Notes under the pieces: model-generated
Databases searched by the model: none
Told to the model about the DNA's origin: nothing
What the model saw: the letters and a program-made list of their open reading frames with translations, nothing else
NCBI GenBank assembly: GCA_003022725.1
Contig: PXSQ01000053.1
Location: forward strand, 1 to 51,121
Reading direction: 5' to 3'
Origin: Halobacteriales archaeon SW_7_65_23
GTDB lineage: Archaea > Halobacteriota > Halobacteria > Halobacteriales > Haloarculaceae
DNA length: 51,121 nucleotides
Part shown: piece by piece, positions 16,728 through 25,149 of the stretch
Position numbering within the stretch: position 1 is the stretch's first letter
How the letters are laid out: every line of letters begins with the position of its first letter
Program-made: the position numbers and the translations under genes

Positions 16728-17024
16728 ATGGAACCGGGGACGCCGGGGAATCCAGCCGCGAGGGAACTCGGGTACTGTCCGTGCTGTGGCTACCTGACGC
16801 TGCCGGAAGGCCAACCCGGATCGTTCGAGGTCTGCCCGATCTGTCACTGGATAGACGATCCGATCCAGTTCGCCGACGTGAACTACGTCAGCGACTCCAA
16901 CCACATTTCACTGCGGCAGGCTCGCGAAAACGTCCGCGAGTTCGGCGCGGCAAGCGAGGATGTCGTCGACGAGACGCGCGATCCGACGGCGGCTGAGGAC
17001 CGCGACCCCAACTGGCCATACTAG
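16728..17024 (+). CDS. CPCC family cysteine-rich protein
   Basis: 98 aa. YCPCCGYLTL and FEVCPICHWIDD (Cys residues near 17-20 and 35-38), followed by NHISLRQARENVREFGA, are the hallmarks of the CPCC family (PF14206 type), a small putative zinc-binding protein found in bacteria and archaea, often as a laterally moved gene. Function unknown. It starts 41 bp after the nested MITE cluster and converges with the beta-CASP gene (20 bp between stops). Confidence 0.88.
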   Translation: MEPGTPGNPAARELGYCPCCGYLTLPEGQPGSFEVCPICHWIDDPIQFADVNYVSDSNHISLRQARENVREFGAASEDVVDETRDPTAAEDRDPNWPY

Positions 17025-17044
17025 GGGCTTGCGTCCGAGCGCAG

Positions 17045-18352
17045 TTATACGGACAGCCGGTCTCCGAGCGCTGGCGCCGAGGCCGTGAACCCGTCCGAAC
17101 TGAGGCGTTCAGCGAACCCCTCGCAGTCGTCACCGTGGTTGACGAGAATCCGTGCATCTTCGTACGCCCCGAGAAACGAACTGAGTCCCTGCTTATCGGC
17201 GTGTGCTGAGAAGTCGTACTGTTCGACCTGGGCGCTGACGGGGAGCACCCGACCATCGAACTCCGCACGGCCCGTCTCGATTAGTTCCCGGCCCGGCGTC
17301 CCGGGGACCTGGTAGCCGGTCAGCGTGATCTTGTTCGTCGGATTCGTCCGGATCCGCGGGACGTACGAGACCACAGGGCCGCCGCCGAGCATCCCGGCCG
17401 TCGTCAGGATGACCGTGTTCTGTGAGGCGATCCGCTCGCGCTGTCCGTCTTTCCCGGTCACAAATCGCGCGTTCGAGGCTGCCCGCTGCAGTGCCCCAGG
17501 ATCACGGACGTACTCCGGGTACTGTTTCAACAGTTGCGTGATCTCTTTGCCCATCCCATCGAGGTAGCAATCGATCTCATTGGCCGCACAGACCAGTAGT
17601 AGCTCCTGGGTCCGTCCGATGGCGAACACCGGAACGATCACCGTCCCACCCTCCCAGACGGTCGTCCTGACGCTTTCGGCGAAGGCGGACTCGAGCGCGG
17701 CCCTGTCGGAGTGGGCTTCGTTCGCGTACGTGCTCTCCGTGATGACGACGTCCGCGGGCGGCCGGGTCCGCGATGGCTCGACGAGACGCTGCCCGTCAAT
17801 CTGGCGACCGGTGCCGCCGCGCTGGTGCCCGTGTGCGTCATCCTGGTCCTCCCCAGCATCCTCGGTCCCCTGAACGTAGAAATCCCCAGTGTACAACAGG
17901 CGGGTGTCGCCGTCGTCGACCAGGACGTGTGCGCTCCCGGGAATGTGGCCCGCCTCGAACAGCGTTACCTCCTGCCCCGCCGCCTCGAACGTCTCCTCGT
18001 AGCCGTGGGTCTCGGAGACCTGCGTCACCCGACGGACGTGGGTCTCTGTGAAGGGGCACTGCGGCGTGTTCCCGTGCAGTTTGAGGGTATCCTGGGCGAG
18101 CCCCAGGGCGAGCGCCCGCGTCGGCGGCGTCCAGTGAACCGGCGGGCGGCTGTCACCAGTGAGCAGCGCCGGGACCGCGCCGGCGTGATCGAGGTGGGCG
18201 TGGCTGACGACCACCGCCTCGGGGTCGACGTCGCCGACCGGATACCGCGGCGGCGTCGACGTCTCCAGGCCGTAATCGAGCAGAAGCGAGTCGTTGACGA
18301 GGATCGCGCTCCGCCCCACCTCCCGGGCGCCGCCGAGAAACTCGAGCTCCAT
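17045..18352 (-). CDS. Metallo-beta-lactamase/beta-CASP nuclease
   Basis: 435 aa. MBL motifs: SHAHLDHAG (HxHxDH), GHIPGSAH, LYTGDF; beta-CASP motifs: ITESTYAN, VPVFAIGRTQELLL, SAHAD, and a C-terminal VNHGDDCEGF loop. These belong to the CPSF73-like RNA-processing nucleases. It lacks N-terminal KH domains, so it is not the archaeal FttA/aCPSF1 termination factor, and more resembles the shorter aCPSF2-type proteins. An Asp/Gly/His-rich loop (about 165-190) looks like a lineage-specific insertion. Confidence 0.9.
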   Translation of the reverse strand: MELEFLGGAREVGRSAILVNDSLLLDYGLETSTPPRYPVGDVDPEAVVVSHAHLDHAGAVPALLTGDSRPPVHWTPPTRALALGLAQDTLKLHGNTPQCPFTETHVRRVTQVSETHGYEETFEAAGQEVTLFEAGHIPGSAHVLVDDGDTRLLYTGDFYVQGTEDAGEDQDDAHGHQRGGTGRQIDGQRLVEPSRTRPPADVVITESTYANEAHSDRAALESAFAESVRTTVWEGGTVIVPVFAIGRTQELLLVCAANEIDCYLDGMGKEITQLLKQYPEYVRDPGALQRAASNARFVTGKDGQRERIASQNTVILTTAGMLGGGPVVSYVPRIRTNPTNKITLTGYQVPGTPGRELIETGRAEFDGRVLPVSAQVEQYDFSAHADKQGLSSFLGAYEDARILVNHGDDCEGFAERLSSDGFTASAPALGDRLSV

Positions 18353-18411
18353 CTACCTCGCGTTCGGTGCGGAGCCGTTTGGTCCTCTCGGTTTCCTGCG
18401 AGCTATCCGTG

Positions 18412-18690
18412 CTACTCCGCGAGGTCAGTACGGACGGAGAACCGCTGGTATCCGCCAAAGGAGAGGTCGAGCGAGCCGACCCACCAGTTCCAGCGCTCGA
18501 CCAGCGAGTACCCGTCGGGAGCGTCCTCGAGGTTGGAGACGACAACCTCAGGAGTCAGTTCGACGTCCATGTCCTCCTCGAGCCGGCCGGAATCGGCGAG
18601 GTCACCCGCCTGTCTGGCCACCGCACGGCGCGTCCGCTCGGAGCCACCGAATGTGGCTTCGAGCTCCGCGAGGAGGGTCTGTCGCTGCAC
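18412..18690 (-). CDS. Conserved haloarchaeal hypothetical protein
   Basis: 92 aa, start ATG 18690. Helical N-terminal half (LLAELEATFGGSERTRRAVARQAGDLADSGRL) and a C-terminal part rich in aromatic residues (YSLVERWNWWVGSLDLSFGGYQRF). I do not recognise a characterised domain. It lies 59 bp upstream of the beta-CASP gene on the same strand and may share its transcript; just upstream is the RNase P RNA gene. Confidence 0.6.
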   Translation of the reverse strand: MQRQTLLAELEATFGGSERTRRAVARQAGDLADSGRLEEDMDVELTPEVVVSNLEDAPDGYSLVERWNWWVGSLDLSFGGYQRFSVRTDLAE

Positions 18691-18742
18691 AGCCCTTCTC
18701 TGTCATCAACCCTCTTGAAAGTTGAGTTGGCGCGCTGCTGGT

Positions 18743-19113
18743 CGTCAGTGGGTGGCTGAGGGGAGTAAGCCCCCTTCTGTTCGGCCGGCATTCGGCTGAG
18801 CGTCCGGACCGTCGTCCGGGCTACCTTTCGGTCCGGACTTGCACCGGCGAGGGTTCGCCGTTCCATCCGTTCTCTCCCGTCGATCCTCGGTGGGTCAACT
18901 CCCCGTCGCTTGCGGCGTGAGCCGTCTGGCTCGGGGTTCGCGCACCTCATCGGTCGGGGAGAGGGGTCTCGTTTCTGTTCCAGAGCCGGCGGTCTCCCGC
19001 CCCGGGCTTGCGCCCGGTCGCCCGCCCGGACGGTGGGGGGGCTTTCCTCATGCCCCTTGCGCGGCAGCGCCGCGGGCCGGGACACGGGAGCCGGTCTCCC
19101 TCTGCCACTGATC
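18743..19113 (-). ncRNA. rnpB: RNase P RNA
   Basis: On the minus strand the conserved region I motif TGAGGAAAGCCCCC lies near the 5' end (about 19050) and the conserved region V motif ACAGAAGGGGGCTTAC near the 3' end (about 18764-18779). A P1 helix can be formed by TCAGTGG near 19112 and CCACTGA near 18745. The size (about 370 nt) and strong GC-rich stems fit haloarchaeal RNase P RNA, the catalytic subunit that trims tRNA 5' leaders. Exact ends are estimated from P1. Open frames across it (for example 18555-19085) are not genes. Confidence 0.93.
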
Positions 19114-19172
19114 GCTACGCGCTGGGGGAGCGTAAGCGGTTCGGTCCGGCTGCACTACCGGCCAGGGGCCGG

Positions 19173-19367
19173 TCACCCCAGGAAGAGGTCGACCATGTCA
19201 CTCGTGTTTCCACCCTTGTACAGTTCCGAGTAGCCACAGTTGGTACAGGAGACGACCCGGAACCGCCGGTTCTGGATGTCGAACATCTTCGAGAGGCCCG
19301 AGCCGGTCGTCGTGATATCGTCGACTTCAGTGGGGGTACAGCAGACTCGAGGACAACCGCTCCTGAC
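19173..19367 (-). pseudogene. Zinc-ribbon nucleic-acid-binding protein, start lost at a MITE
   Basis: The open frame reads TEVDDITTTGSGLSKMFDIQNRRFRVVSCTNCGYSELYKGG...MVDLFLG and ends TGA at 19173-19175. This matches the small zinc-ribbon family (PF09855 type), which normally begins with a CPxCG pair before EVDD. Here that part is garbled (GCPRVCCTP), and no ATG or GTG precedes it in frame before a TGA inside the adjacent family 1 MITE. The MITE target duplication lies at 19368-19370. The gene therefore seems to have lost its 5' end or first zinc knuckle. Confidence 0.65.
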
Positions 19368-19370
19368 TGA

Positions 19371-19478
19371 TACTGGTGGCTGTAATGCTTTTACTCACCA
19401 GTCTCTGCTATCTGAGGATACAAACCTTTTCCGCCTGGATTCTCAATTCGAGTTTTCACGTACGTACAGCCACCAGTA
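19371..19478. mobile_element. MITE family 1, full copy
   Basis: 108 bp with TGA target duplications (19368-19370 and 19479-19481) and perfect 14-bp inverted ends. Its interior differs at several positions from the other copies (GAGGATACAAACCTTTT region), so it is an older or separate insertion. Confidence 0.93.
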
Positions 19479-19638
19479 TGACAACCCCTCGTGTCGGTAT
19501 GGTCGAGAGTAATAGCAAGGATCGGAGGATTAGTCATTGTAATCTCACATCGCGAAAATTCACACAAAGCATAAACAAATCACCGCATATAATTGAAAGA
19601 TGGAAATCTATTAGCCACTGCCTGGCGTGTGTGTACCC

Positions 19639-20847
19639 ATGGCGGAGCCCGAACGGTTCGACACGCGCGCGATCACGGAGAGCACAGACTGGGAGTACGG
19701 CGACGTCGTGTCGCCCATCCACCTCTCTTCGACGTACAGGCTGGGGGGCGTCGACCCGGAGATGCGCCTCGAGGACGTCGATCCCGACCGCGGAGAGTTC
19801 CTCTACGGCCGGCTCTCCAACCCGACGCGCCACGCCGTCGAGGGGCAACTCGCGGAGCTGGAAGGTGGCGAAATGGGCTTTGCGTTCGCCTCGGGAACCG
19901 CAGCGATCGCGACAGCGGTGCTGTCGATTGTGGAACCGGGCGACCACATCGTCGCATTTGAGGATCTGTACGCCGGCACGCGCCGGATGTTTGACGAATT
20001 CGTCGCGGGTCGCATGGGTGTCGACGTAGAGTACGTCGACGCGACAGACCCCGAGCGGGTCGCCGCAGCGACGGGCGAGAAGACGGCGCTGCTCTGGATG
20101 GAGACGCCGACGAACCCGATGATCCGCCTCTGTGACCTGGCTGCGATCGCCGAGATAGCGGCCGACACCGACGCCGTCCTCGGCGTCGACAACACGTTTG
20201 CCAGTCCGTACTGTCAGCGGCCACTTTCGCTCGGCGCGGACCTCGTGATCCACAGCACGACCAAGTACCTCAACGGCCACAGCGACGGCATCGGGGGTGC
20301 CCTGGTGACTGACGACCCTGCGATCGCGGAAGCCGTCGGGTTCCAGCAACAGGTCGCACTCGGCAACGTCCTCCCGCCGTTCGACAGCTATCTGCTTGCC
20401 CGTGGGGTGAAAACACTCCCCGTCAGGATGCGCCGGCACGAGGCTAACGCGATGGAGCTGGCGGAGTATCTGACAGACCACCAGCAAGTCCAGCAGGTCT
20501 ACTATCCGGGCCTCCCTTCACATCCCCAACACGAACTCGCAGCTGAGCAGATGTCCGGCTACGGCGGCGTCCTTTCGTTCGAACTCGCTGGTGGCATCTC
20601 CAAAGCGACTGCGTTTCTCGAATCGCTGGAGACGATGAACCTGGCTGTCAGCCTGGGCGGCGTCGAGACGCTTGTAAATCACCCGGCAACGATGACTCAC
20701 GAACCACTCGGGGCCGAAAAGCGGGCAGCGCTCGGGATCTCCGATTCACTGGTCCGGCTCTCCGTCGGACTCGAGGACGTGGCTGACCTGCGGGCTGACC
20801 TCGAACGTGGGTTCGAAGCGATGCCCGCCGTCCACCCGACCCGATGA
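19639..20847 (+). CDS. Cys/Met-metabolism PLP enzyme (cystathionine synthase/lyase family)
   Basis: 402 aa from ATG 19639. Family marks: SSTYRLGG, EFLYGRLSNPTRHAVEGQLAELEGG, FASGTAAIATA, METPTNPMIRL, DNTFASPYCQRPL, the PLP lysine in HSTTKYLNGHSD, and SLGGVETLVNHPATMTH. Members interconvert cysteine, homocysteine and methionine precursors; sequence alone does not separate cystathionine gamma-synthase from gamma-lyase. A single-gene unit. The 160 bp before it is AT-rich and carries no other gene. Confidence 0.88.
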   Translation: MAEPERFDTRAITESTDWEYGDVVSPIHLSSTYRLGGVDPEMRLEDVDPDRGEFLYGRLSNPTRHAVEGQLAELEGGEMGFAFASGTAAIATAVLSIVEPGDHIVAFEDLYAGTRRMFDEFVAGRMGVDVEYVDATDPERVAAATGEKTALLWMETPTNPMIRLCDLAAIAEIAADTDAVLGVDNTFASPYCQRPLSLGADLVIHSTTKYLNGHSDGIGGALVTDDPAIAEAVGFQQQVALGNVLPPFDSYLLARGVKTLPVRMRRHEANAMELAEYLTDHQQVQQVYYPGLPSHPQHELAAEQMSGYGGVLSFELAGGISKATAFLESLETMNLAVSLGGVETLVNHPATMTHEPLGAEKRAALGISDSLVRLSVGLEDVADLRADLERGFEAMPAVHPTR

Positions 20848-21082
20848 GACGAGCGCACCAGGTAATGGTTGGGTAACAAACACAACTGAGCGGACGCCTG
20901 TTCCGATGGCAATCGTCCCGATATGGGGGGATTCAAGATGTTCTCACCCACGATATGGGTGGTGTACACTGGTTGGAGTAGCGGACAGACGTATAGATAT
21001 GAAGCAGGCACCGAGGCCGCAGATGGTATCGGGACCGACCACGCAGCGGATCGAGGGGGAGGAAGCCGAGTCGCTGGGACAG

Positions 21083-21874
21083 TCACAGGAGCCGGGTCGC
21101 GTTTTTCGAGAACACCTTGCGCATCGCGTCCTCCGGAACGTCGAGCGTGAGGATCTCCATCACTGCAACGCTTGGGTGAGCCGCGGGGGCGCCGCTGCCG
21201 AACAGGACTCGGTCCGGGTGCTCCATGATGGCACGTTCGAGTGGGTCACGGAGCCTGACGAAGCTGGTGTCCAGAAAACACTCGTCGTGGCGTTCGAGCA
21301 TGTCGATGGCCTCCGCCATCAGCGACTTTGCCAGCGGATAGCCCCCGAAGTGCGAGACGACGAGCGGAAAGTCGTACTGGAGCAGCGTCTCCTCGATGCT
21401 CTCCGGCGGGAACTCGCGGCCGCCGTACGTGAGGACGGGGAGCCCAACATCTTCCAGCCGCTCGAGCACTGCCTCCTCGGGCAGCCCGTCTGAGGCGGGA
21501 TCGATCATGAAGCCGACAAAGCGGTCCTCGTAGCCGTACTGTTCGATGTCCTCCGGCGACGTGTGGTGGTCCCCCCGCCGGCGGGTCACGTTGCGCAGGC
21601 GCGCACTCGCCGACTGGCCGGGGTCGCGGACACCGTTGATCCGCGCCAGGGCCTGCATCGGGCGCTCGACTGCCATCCGCGCGACAGCGTTGTTGGCTTT
21701 CAGATACTCCTCGTCGCGATCGCCGGCGAACGCCAGCGCCTCCACGATTCCGGCCTGGCGCATCTCCCGCTCGATCTGCTCCGGCCCCCCGATCCCCCGA
21801 GGGCGCTTCGTCTCCGCCGGCTCCAGTTCTACGTGTACGTCGACGATCCTGAACCCGTGCTCCAGCTCCAGCAT
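21083..21874 (-). CDS. Amidohydrolase-2 family metal-dependent hydrolase
   Basis: 263 aa. It has the TIM-barrel amidohydrolase-2 layout: IVDVHVEL at the N-terminus (the HxH motif is reduced to HVE), LPVLTYGG, VVSHFGGYPL, and FGSGAPAAHPSVAVMEI near the C-terminus where the family has FGSDxP. The HxH and Asp changes suggest an unusual metal site. Substrate unknown. Convergent with the PLP gene across a 235-bp gap (20848-21082) in which I see nothing. Confidence 0.78.
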   Translation of the reverse strand: MLELEHGFRIVDVHVELEPAETKRPRGIGGPEQIEREMRQAGIVEALAFAGDRDEEYLKANNAVARMAVERPMQALARINGVRDPGQSASARLRNVTRRRGDHHTSPEDIEQYGYEDRFVGFMIDPASDGLPEEAVLERLEDVGLPVLTYGGREFPPESIEETLLQYDFPLVVSHFGGYPLAKSLMAEAIDMLERHDECFLDTSFVRLRDPLERAIMEHPDRVLFGSGAPAAHPSVAVMEILTLDVPEDAMRKVFSKNATRLL

Positions 21875-21950
21875 CTACTCCCCTCATTCGCCTCACCCTA
21901 CTTAGTTTCCTGGGCCGCTTTCCTTCCTGTTTCCACTGCCAGCCCACCTA

Positions 21951-22020
21951 TACAGCCAGAACTGAATCACGTCACGGAAGCCGGGACGGAGCAGTCCGGG
22001 CCACGTGACCACGTGACGAG
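21951..22020. repeat. MITE family 3 remnant
   Basis: Begins TACAGCCAGAACTGAATCACG directly after TA (21949-21950) like the family 3 left end and keeps some interior similarity (GGGACGG, GGGCCA), but no right inverted end is seen. It lies just upstream of the thermosome promoter. Confidence 0.55.
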
Positions 22021-22039
22021 GTCCGATCGAGTAGCAAAA

Positions 22040-22047
22040 TTTATATA
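22040..22047 (+). promoter_or_regulatory. TATA box of the thermosome gene
   Basis: TTTATATA preceded by purine-rich GCAAAA (a possible BRE), 37 nt before the ATG at 22084. The spacing gives a short leader of about 10-15 nt, usual for haloarchaeal genes. Confidence 0.7.
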
Positions 22048-22083
22048 GAACTGCAAACCACAGTTTAAGTGAGGTACTCAACA

Positions 22084-23667
22084 ATGTCACAGTCTGGTCA
22101 GCGACGCATGGGTGGACAGCCTATGTTTATTCTGAGCGAGGACACGGAACGGACACGCGGGGACAACGCGCAGTCGTCGAACATCTCCGCGGGGAAAGCA
22201 GTCAGCGAGTCGGTACGGACCACGCTCGGTCCGCGCGGCATGGACAAGATGCTGGTCTCTGACAGCGGCGACGTCGTGATCACCAACGACGGCGCGACGA
22301 TTCTCGACGAGATGGACATCGAGCACCCGGCCGCCCAGATGCTCGTCGAGGTCGCCGAGACCCAGGAGGAGGAAGTCGGCGACGGGACGACGACAGCCTC
22401 GATCCTGGCCGGCGAGCTCCTCTCGCAGGCCGAAGACCTGCTTGAGGACGACGTCCACCCGACGACGATCGTCGAGGGGTACCACGCGGCAGCCGAGCTG
22501 GCCCAGGAGGCGATCGAGGACCAGGTCATCGCGACCGACCTCGACGACGAGCACCTGCTCAAGGTCGCCGAGTCGAGCATGACCGGCAAGGGCACCGGCG
22601 ACGTCGCGGCGGGCGATCTCGCAGAGACCGTGGTCGAGGCGATCAGTTTCGTTCGGGGCGACGACGGCGTCGACCGCGACAGCATCACGATCCACACGCA
22701 GGTCGGCTCCTCCTCGAGTGCGACCGAGCTGGTCGAGGGCGTCATCGTCGACGAGGAGCCGCTCAGCCCCGAGATGCCCCGCTCCGTCGAGGACGCCTCG
22801 ATCGCGGTCATCGAGGAGGACCTCGAAATCAAAGAGAGCAACATCGACGCCGAGTACCAGGTCTCGAACGTCGATCAGCTGAACGCGGCCATCGAGGCCG
22901 AGACCGAGCAGCTCCGCGAGTACGCCGAGGCGATCGCAGACGCGGGCGCCGACGTGGCGTTCGTCGACGGCGACATCGACGACCGCGTCGCGACACACCT
23001 TGCCGAGCACGGCATCCTTGCGTTCGAGGGCGTCGACAGCGACGACGTCACCTCGATCATCGCCGCGACCGGCGCGAGCCGTGTCGCCTCCGTCAAGGCG
23101 CTGGAGGCCGACGACTTCGGCGAGGCCGAGCAGATCAGCGTCCGGAAGTACGGCGACGACGAGCAGGTGTTCATCGAGGGCGGCGCGGCCGCGAATGCCG
23201 TCACGGTGTTCGCCCGCGGCGGCACCGAACACGTGGTCGACGAGCTCGAACGCGGCCTGCGCGACGCGCTCGACGTCGTGACCGCAGCGCTGGACGCCGG
23301 CGGCGTCGTCCCCGGCGCCGGTGCGACCGAAGTCGGCATGGCGAACTACATCCGCGAGGAAGCCGCGGGCGTCGAGGGCCGCAAGCAGCTCGCTGTCGAC
23401 GCCTACGCCGACGCGGTCGACCTGATCCCGCGCACCCTCGCCGAGAACACCGGGATGGACCCGATCGACGCCCTGGTCGACCTCCGCGCCGAGTCCGAGG
23501 CGGGCAACACCGCCGGCATCATCAGCGAGGGTCAGACCGGCATCGTCGCCGACCCCACCGAGTACGGCGTGCTCGACCCCGCCGCCGTCAAGCGTGAGGC
23601 CGTCGACAGCGCCACCGAGGCTGCGACGATGATCGTCCGCATCGACGACGTCATCGCCTCGAGCTAA
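22084..23667 (+). CDS. Thermosome (group II chaperonin) subunit, tail-less
   Basis: 527 aa from ATG 22084 ([20 protein letters not shown]). Chaperonin marks: [30 protein letters not shown] (ATP hydrolysis Asp), [10 protein letters not shown]. The C-terminus stops at DDVIASS and lacks the Gly-Met repeat tail usual in haloarchaeal CCT1/CCT2, resembling Haloferax CCT3-type subunits. It folds cytosolic proteins in a two-ring complex, probably mixed with other subunits encoded elsewhere. Start decided by the family N-terminus rather than the GTG at 22069. A long antisense open frame over it is a GC-rich shadow. Confidence 0.95.
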   Translation: MSQSGQRRMGGQPMFILSEDTERTRGDNAQSSNISAGKAVSESVRTTLGPRGMDKMLVSDSGDVVITNDGATILDEMDIEHPAAQMLVEVAETQEEEVGDGTTTASILAGELLSQAEDLLEDDVHPTTIVEGYHAAAELAQEAIEDQVIATDLDDEHLLKVAESSMTGKGTGDVAAGDLAETVVEAISFVRGDDGVDRDSITIHTQVGSSSSATELVEGVIVDEEPLSPEMPRSVEDASIAVIEEDLEIKESNIDAEYQVSNVDQLNAAIEAETEQLREYAEAIADAGADVAFVDGDIDDRVATHLAEHGILAFEGVDSDDVTSIIAATGASRVASVKALEADDFGEAEQISVRKYGDDEQVFIEGGAAANAVTVFARGGTEHVVDELERGLRDALDVVTAALDAGGVVPGAGATEVGMANYIREEAAGVEGRKQLAVDAYADAVDLIPRTLAENTGMDPIDALVDLRAESEAGNTAGIISEGQTGIVADPTEYGVLDPAAVKREAVDSATEAATMIVRIDDVIASS

Positions 23668-23780
23668 CTCTCGCCACTCTGGCCGGACTCCCGATCGCAC
23701 CGGCGCTTCGACGGTTTCTTTCGACGCCTGCGAATTTTACCCCGCCCAGCCCTGGATTTTAGCTGTATGCAGGCGCTAAG

Positions 23781-23845
23781 CCCCCACCCTCAACGAGCGT
23801 AGAGCTTTCGACTGCGGTCGGAAGCACAAGCGAGTAGGGTGGGGA
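23781..23845. repeat. Inverted repeat in a 349-bp gap after the thermosome
   Basis: CCCCACCCT (about 23782-23790) pairs with AGGGTGGGG (about 23836-23844), with a smaller hairpin between (TTCGACTGCGGTCGGA region). The AAGCCCCCACCCT wording is like the ends of haloarchaeal TnpB/IS1341-type elements, so this may be a solo transposon end; otherwise 23668-24016 holds no gene I can support. Confidence 0.5.
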
Positions 23846-24016
23846 TACAGCGCCGTCATCATTTTCTTCCGCTTTGTTCCGAAGTTTTACTACCCTTGCG
23901 GTCGAACGTGGTAGTACGATGCTCACCACGTCTCCGACGGTGTTCAAGCGCGACAAGAAGCGCGCATCGTCGGTTGTGGTCGAGTGTCCAACCTCGCCAC
24001 GACGCCAACGCCTGCT

Positions 24017-24391
24017 ATGGAACTTTTCCTCGGGGTACTGCTCGGGTTCCCGGTGCTCGCGCTCCTCGGGCTGGCGGTCTACGCGTACCTGGATGCGCCC
24101 GCGTACGGGATGAACCCCTACAAGTGGGCGCTCATCTCGTTTTTCGTCCCGCTGTTCGGCTTTTTCGCGTACCTGTTCGAGCGCAGCGAACGGACGCCGG
24201 ACTCGGGGCGTGACGAGATGTTCGTCGACGGCCCGTTCGAAATCCACAAGTCCCGCGCCGACGACGCGCCGTTCGTTTCGGATCCGGATGAACCGCCGGC
24301 CGAGCAGGATTCAAACGGGGGTCGCGATGAGCGGGGCGCTGACCGGAACATGGCCACTGATCGCTCGAACGGCGACCCGCGGGAACCATAA
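24017..24391 (+). CDS. Small membrane protein with PLDc_N-like helix pair
   Basis: 124 aa from ATG 24017. Two helices (about 1-24, MELFLGVLLGFPVLALLGLAVYAYL; 33-56, KWALISFFVPLFGFFAYLFER) match the short phospholipase-D N-terminal-like segment common in small haloarchaeal proteins. The remaining 65 residues are hydrophilic, Asp/Arg-rich and probably disordered. No enzymatic domain; role unknown. It converges with the methyltransferase gene. Confidence 0.65.
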   Translation: MELFLGVLLGFPVLALLGLAVYAYLDAPAYGMNPYKWALISFFVPLFGFFAYLFERSERTPDSGRDEMFVDGPFEIHKSRADDAPFVSDPDEPPAEQDSNGGRDERGADRNMATDRSNGDPREP

Positions 24392-24410
24392 CTGTCGCGT
24401 CCCCTTCCGA

Positions 24411-25097
24411 TCACTCACTCGGCGCGACGCCGACAGTCAGGAGCGTGCCGTACTCCCGATAGCGTTCGACCATCGCCTCCCGGGACTCCCAGTCGTCGGT
24501 CGGGAACGCATCGGCCGGCGGGATCTCCGTTTCACGGTCGGGGATGTTGTCCTGACTCGCCACCTCGAATCCCGCACCGCGAAACGCAGCCCGGTACTCC
24601 GGCGCGCTCCACCGCGTCATCTCGATGGAGATGTTGTCCTGCCAGGCGTGTGAGTGGACGTTCTCCTCGTAGTAGTTGACCGCACAGTAAAACGTCCCAC
24701 CGGGCCGGAGGATTCGCCGGACTTCCTTCAGCGTCTGGTCTGGATCGCTCGCGTAGTAGAACGCCTCCATCGAGAACACGTGATCGACAGTGTCGGTTCC
24801 AAAGGGCAGCGAGTCGAAATCCCCTCGCACATACCCGATCGCCGGGTCGTCCGCGTACGAGCGTGCGTTGCGGAGCATTTCGGGCGAGCCGTCGAGGCCA
24901 TAACCCCGCCCTATCCCGGCCGCGTCCCGCAGCGCGCGCAGCACGTATCCCGATCCTGTTCCGAGGTCGAGGATCGTTTCGCCCTCCTCGACCGGCATCC
25001 GCGACAGCGCGTGTTTGGCAGTGTGCCAGTGGCGCTGTTCCATCCCTCGATCCTTGCCGGCCGCTGCCCAGTCGTCGAACTCGTCGCGAACGCTCAT
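24411..25097 (-). CDS. Class I SAM-dependent methyltransferase
   Basis: 228 aa from ATG 25097 (MSVRDEFDDWAAAGKDRGME). Motif I is ILDLGTGSGYVLRAL, followed by GYGLDGSPEMLRNAR, FDSLPFGTDTVDHVFSMEAFYY and ILRPGGTFYCAVNYYEEN. This is a UbiE/Methyltransf_11 type fold; the substrate cannot be deduced. It follows the DUF368 gene by 52 bp on the same strand and may be part of the aglB transcript. Confidence 0.85.
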   Translation of the reverse strand: MSVRDEFDDWAAAGKDRGMEQRHWHTAKHALSRMPVEEGETILDLGTGSGYVLRALRDAAGIGRGYGLDGSPEMLRNARSYADDPAIGYVRGDFDSLPFGTDTVDHVFSMEAFYYASDPDQTLKEVRRILRPGGTFYCAVNYYEENVHSHAWQDNISIEMTRWSAPEYRAAFRGAGFEVASQDNIPDRETEIPPADAFPTDDWESREAMVERYREYGTLLTVGVAPSE

Positions 25098-25149
25098 ACG
25101 CGGCGTTCTCGCCCGCCGGGCTAAATCCCTTCGACAGCGCCGGGAGCCG

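Noticed and set aside
16435-16904. Short open frames with recurring peptides such as RRQTRSAWILNSSFHVRTATS
   Set aside because: The recurrence comes from MITE copies, not from a conserved small protein family; no start or ribosome site is shared.
18555-19233. Open frames across 18.5-19.2 kb
   Set aside because: They overlap the RNase P RNA, whose conserved motifs explain the sequence.
20848-21082. Possible small gene between the PLP enzyme and the amidohydrolase
   Set aside because: Frames there (for example 20923-21150) run into the amidohydrolase gene on the other strand and show no domain.
22087-23700. 537-codon open frame antisense to the thermosome gene
   Set aside because: It mirrors a high-GC acidic gene codon for codon (Asp/Val/Arg-rich without domains), the usual shadow in haloarchaeal DNA.
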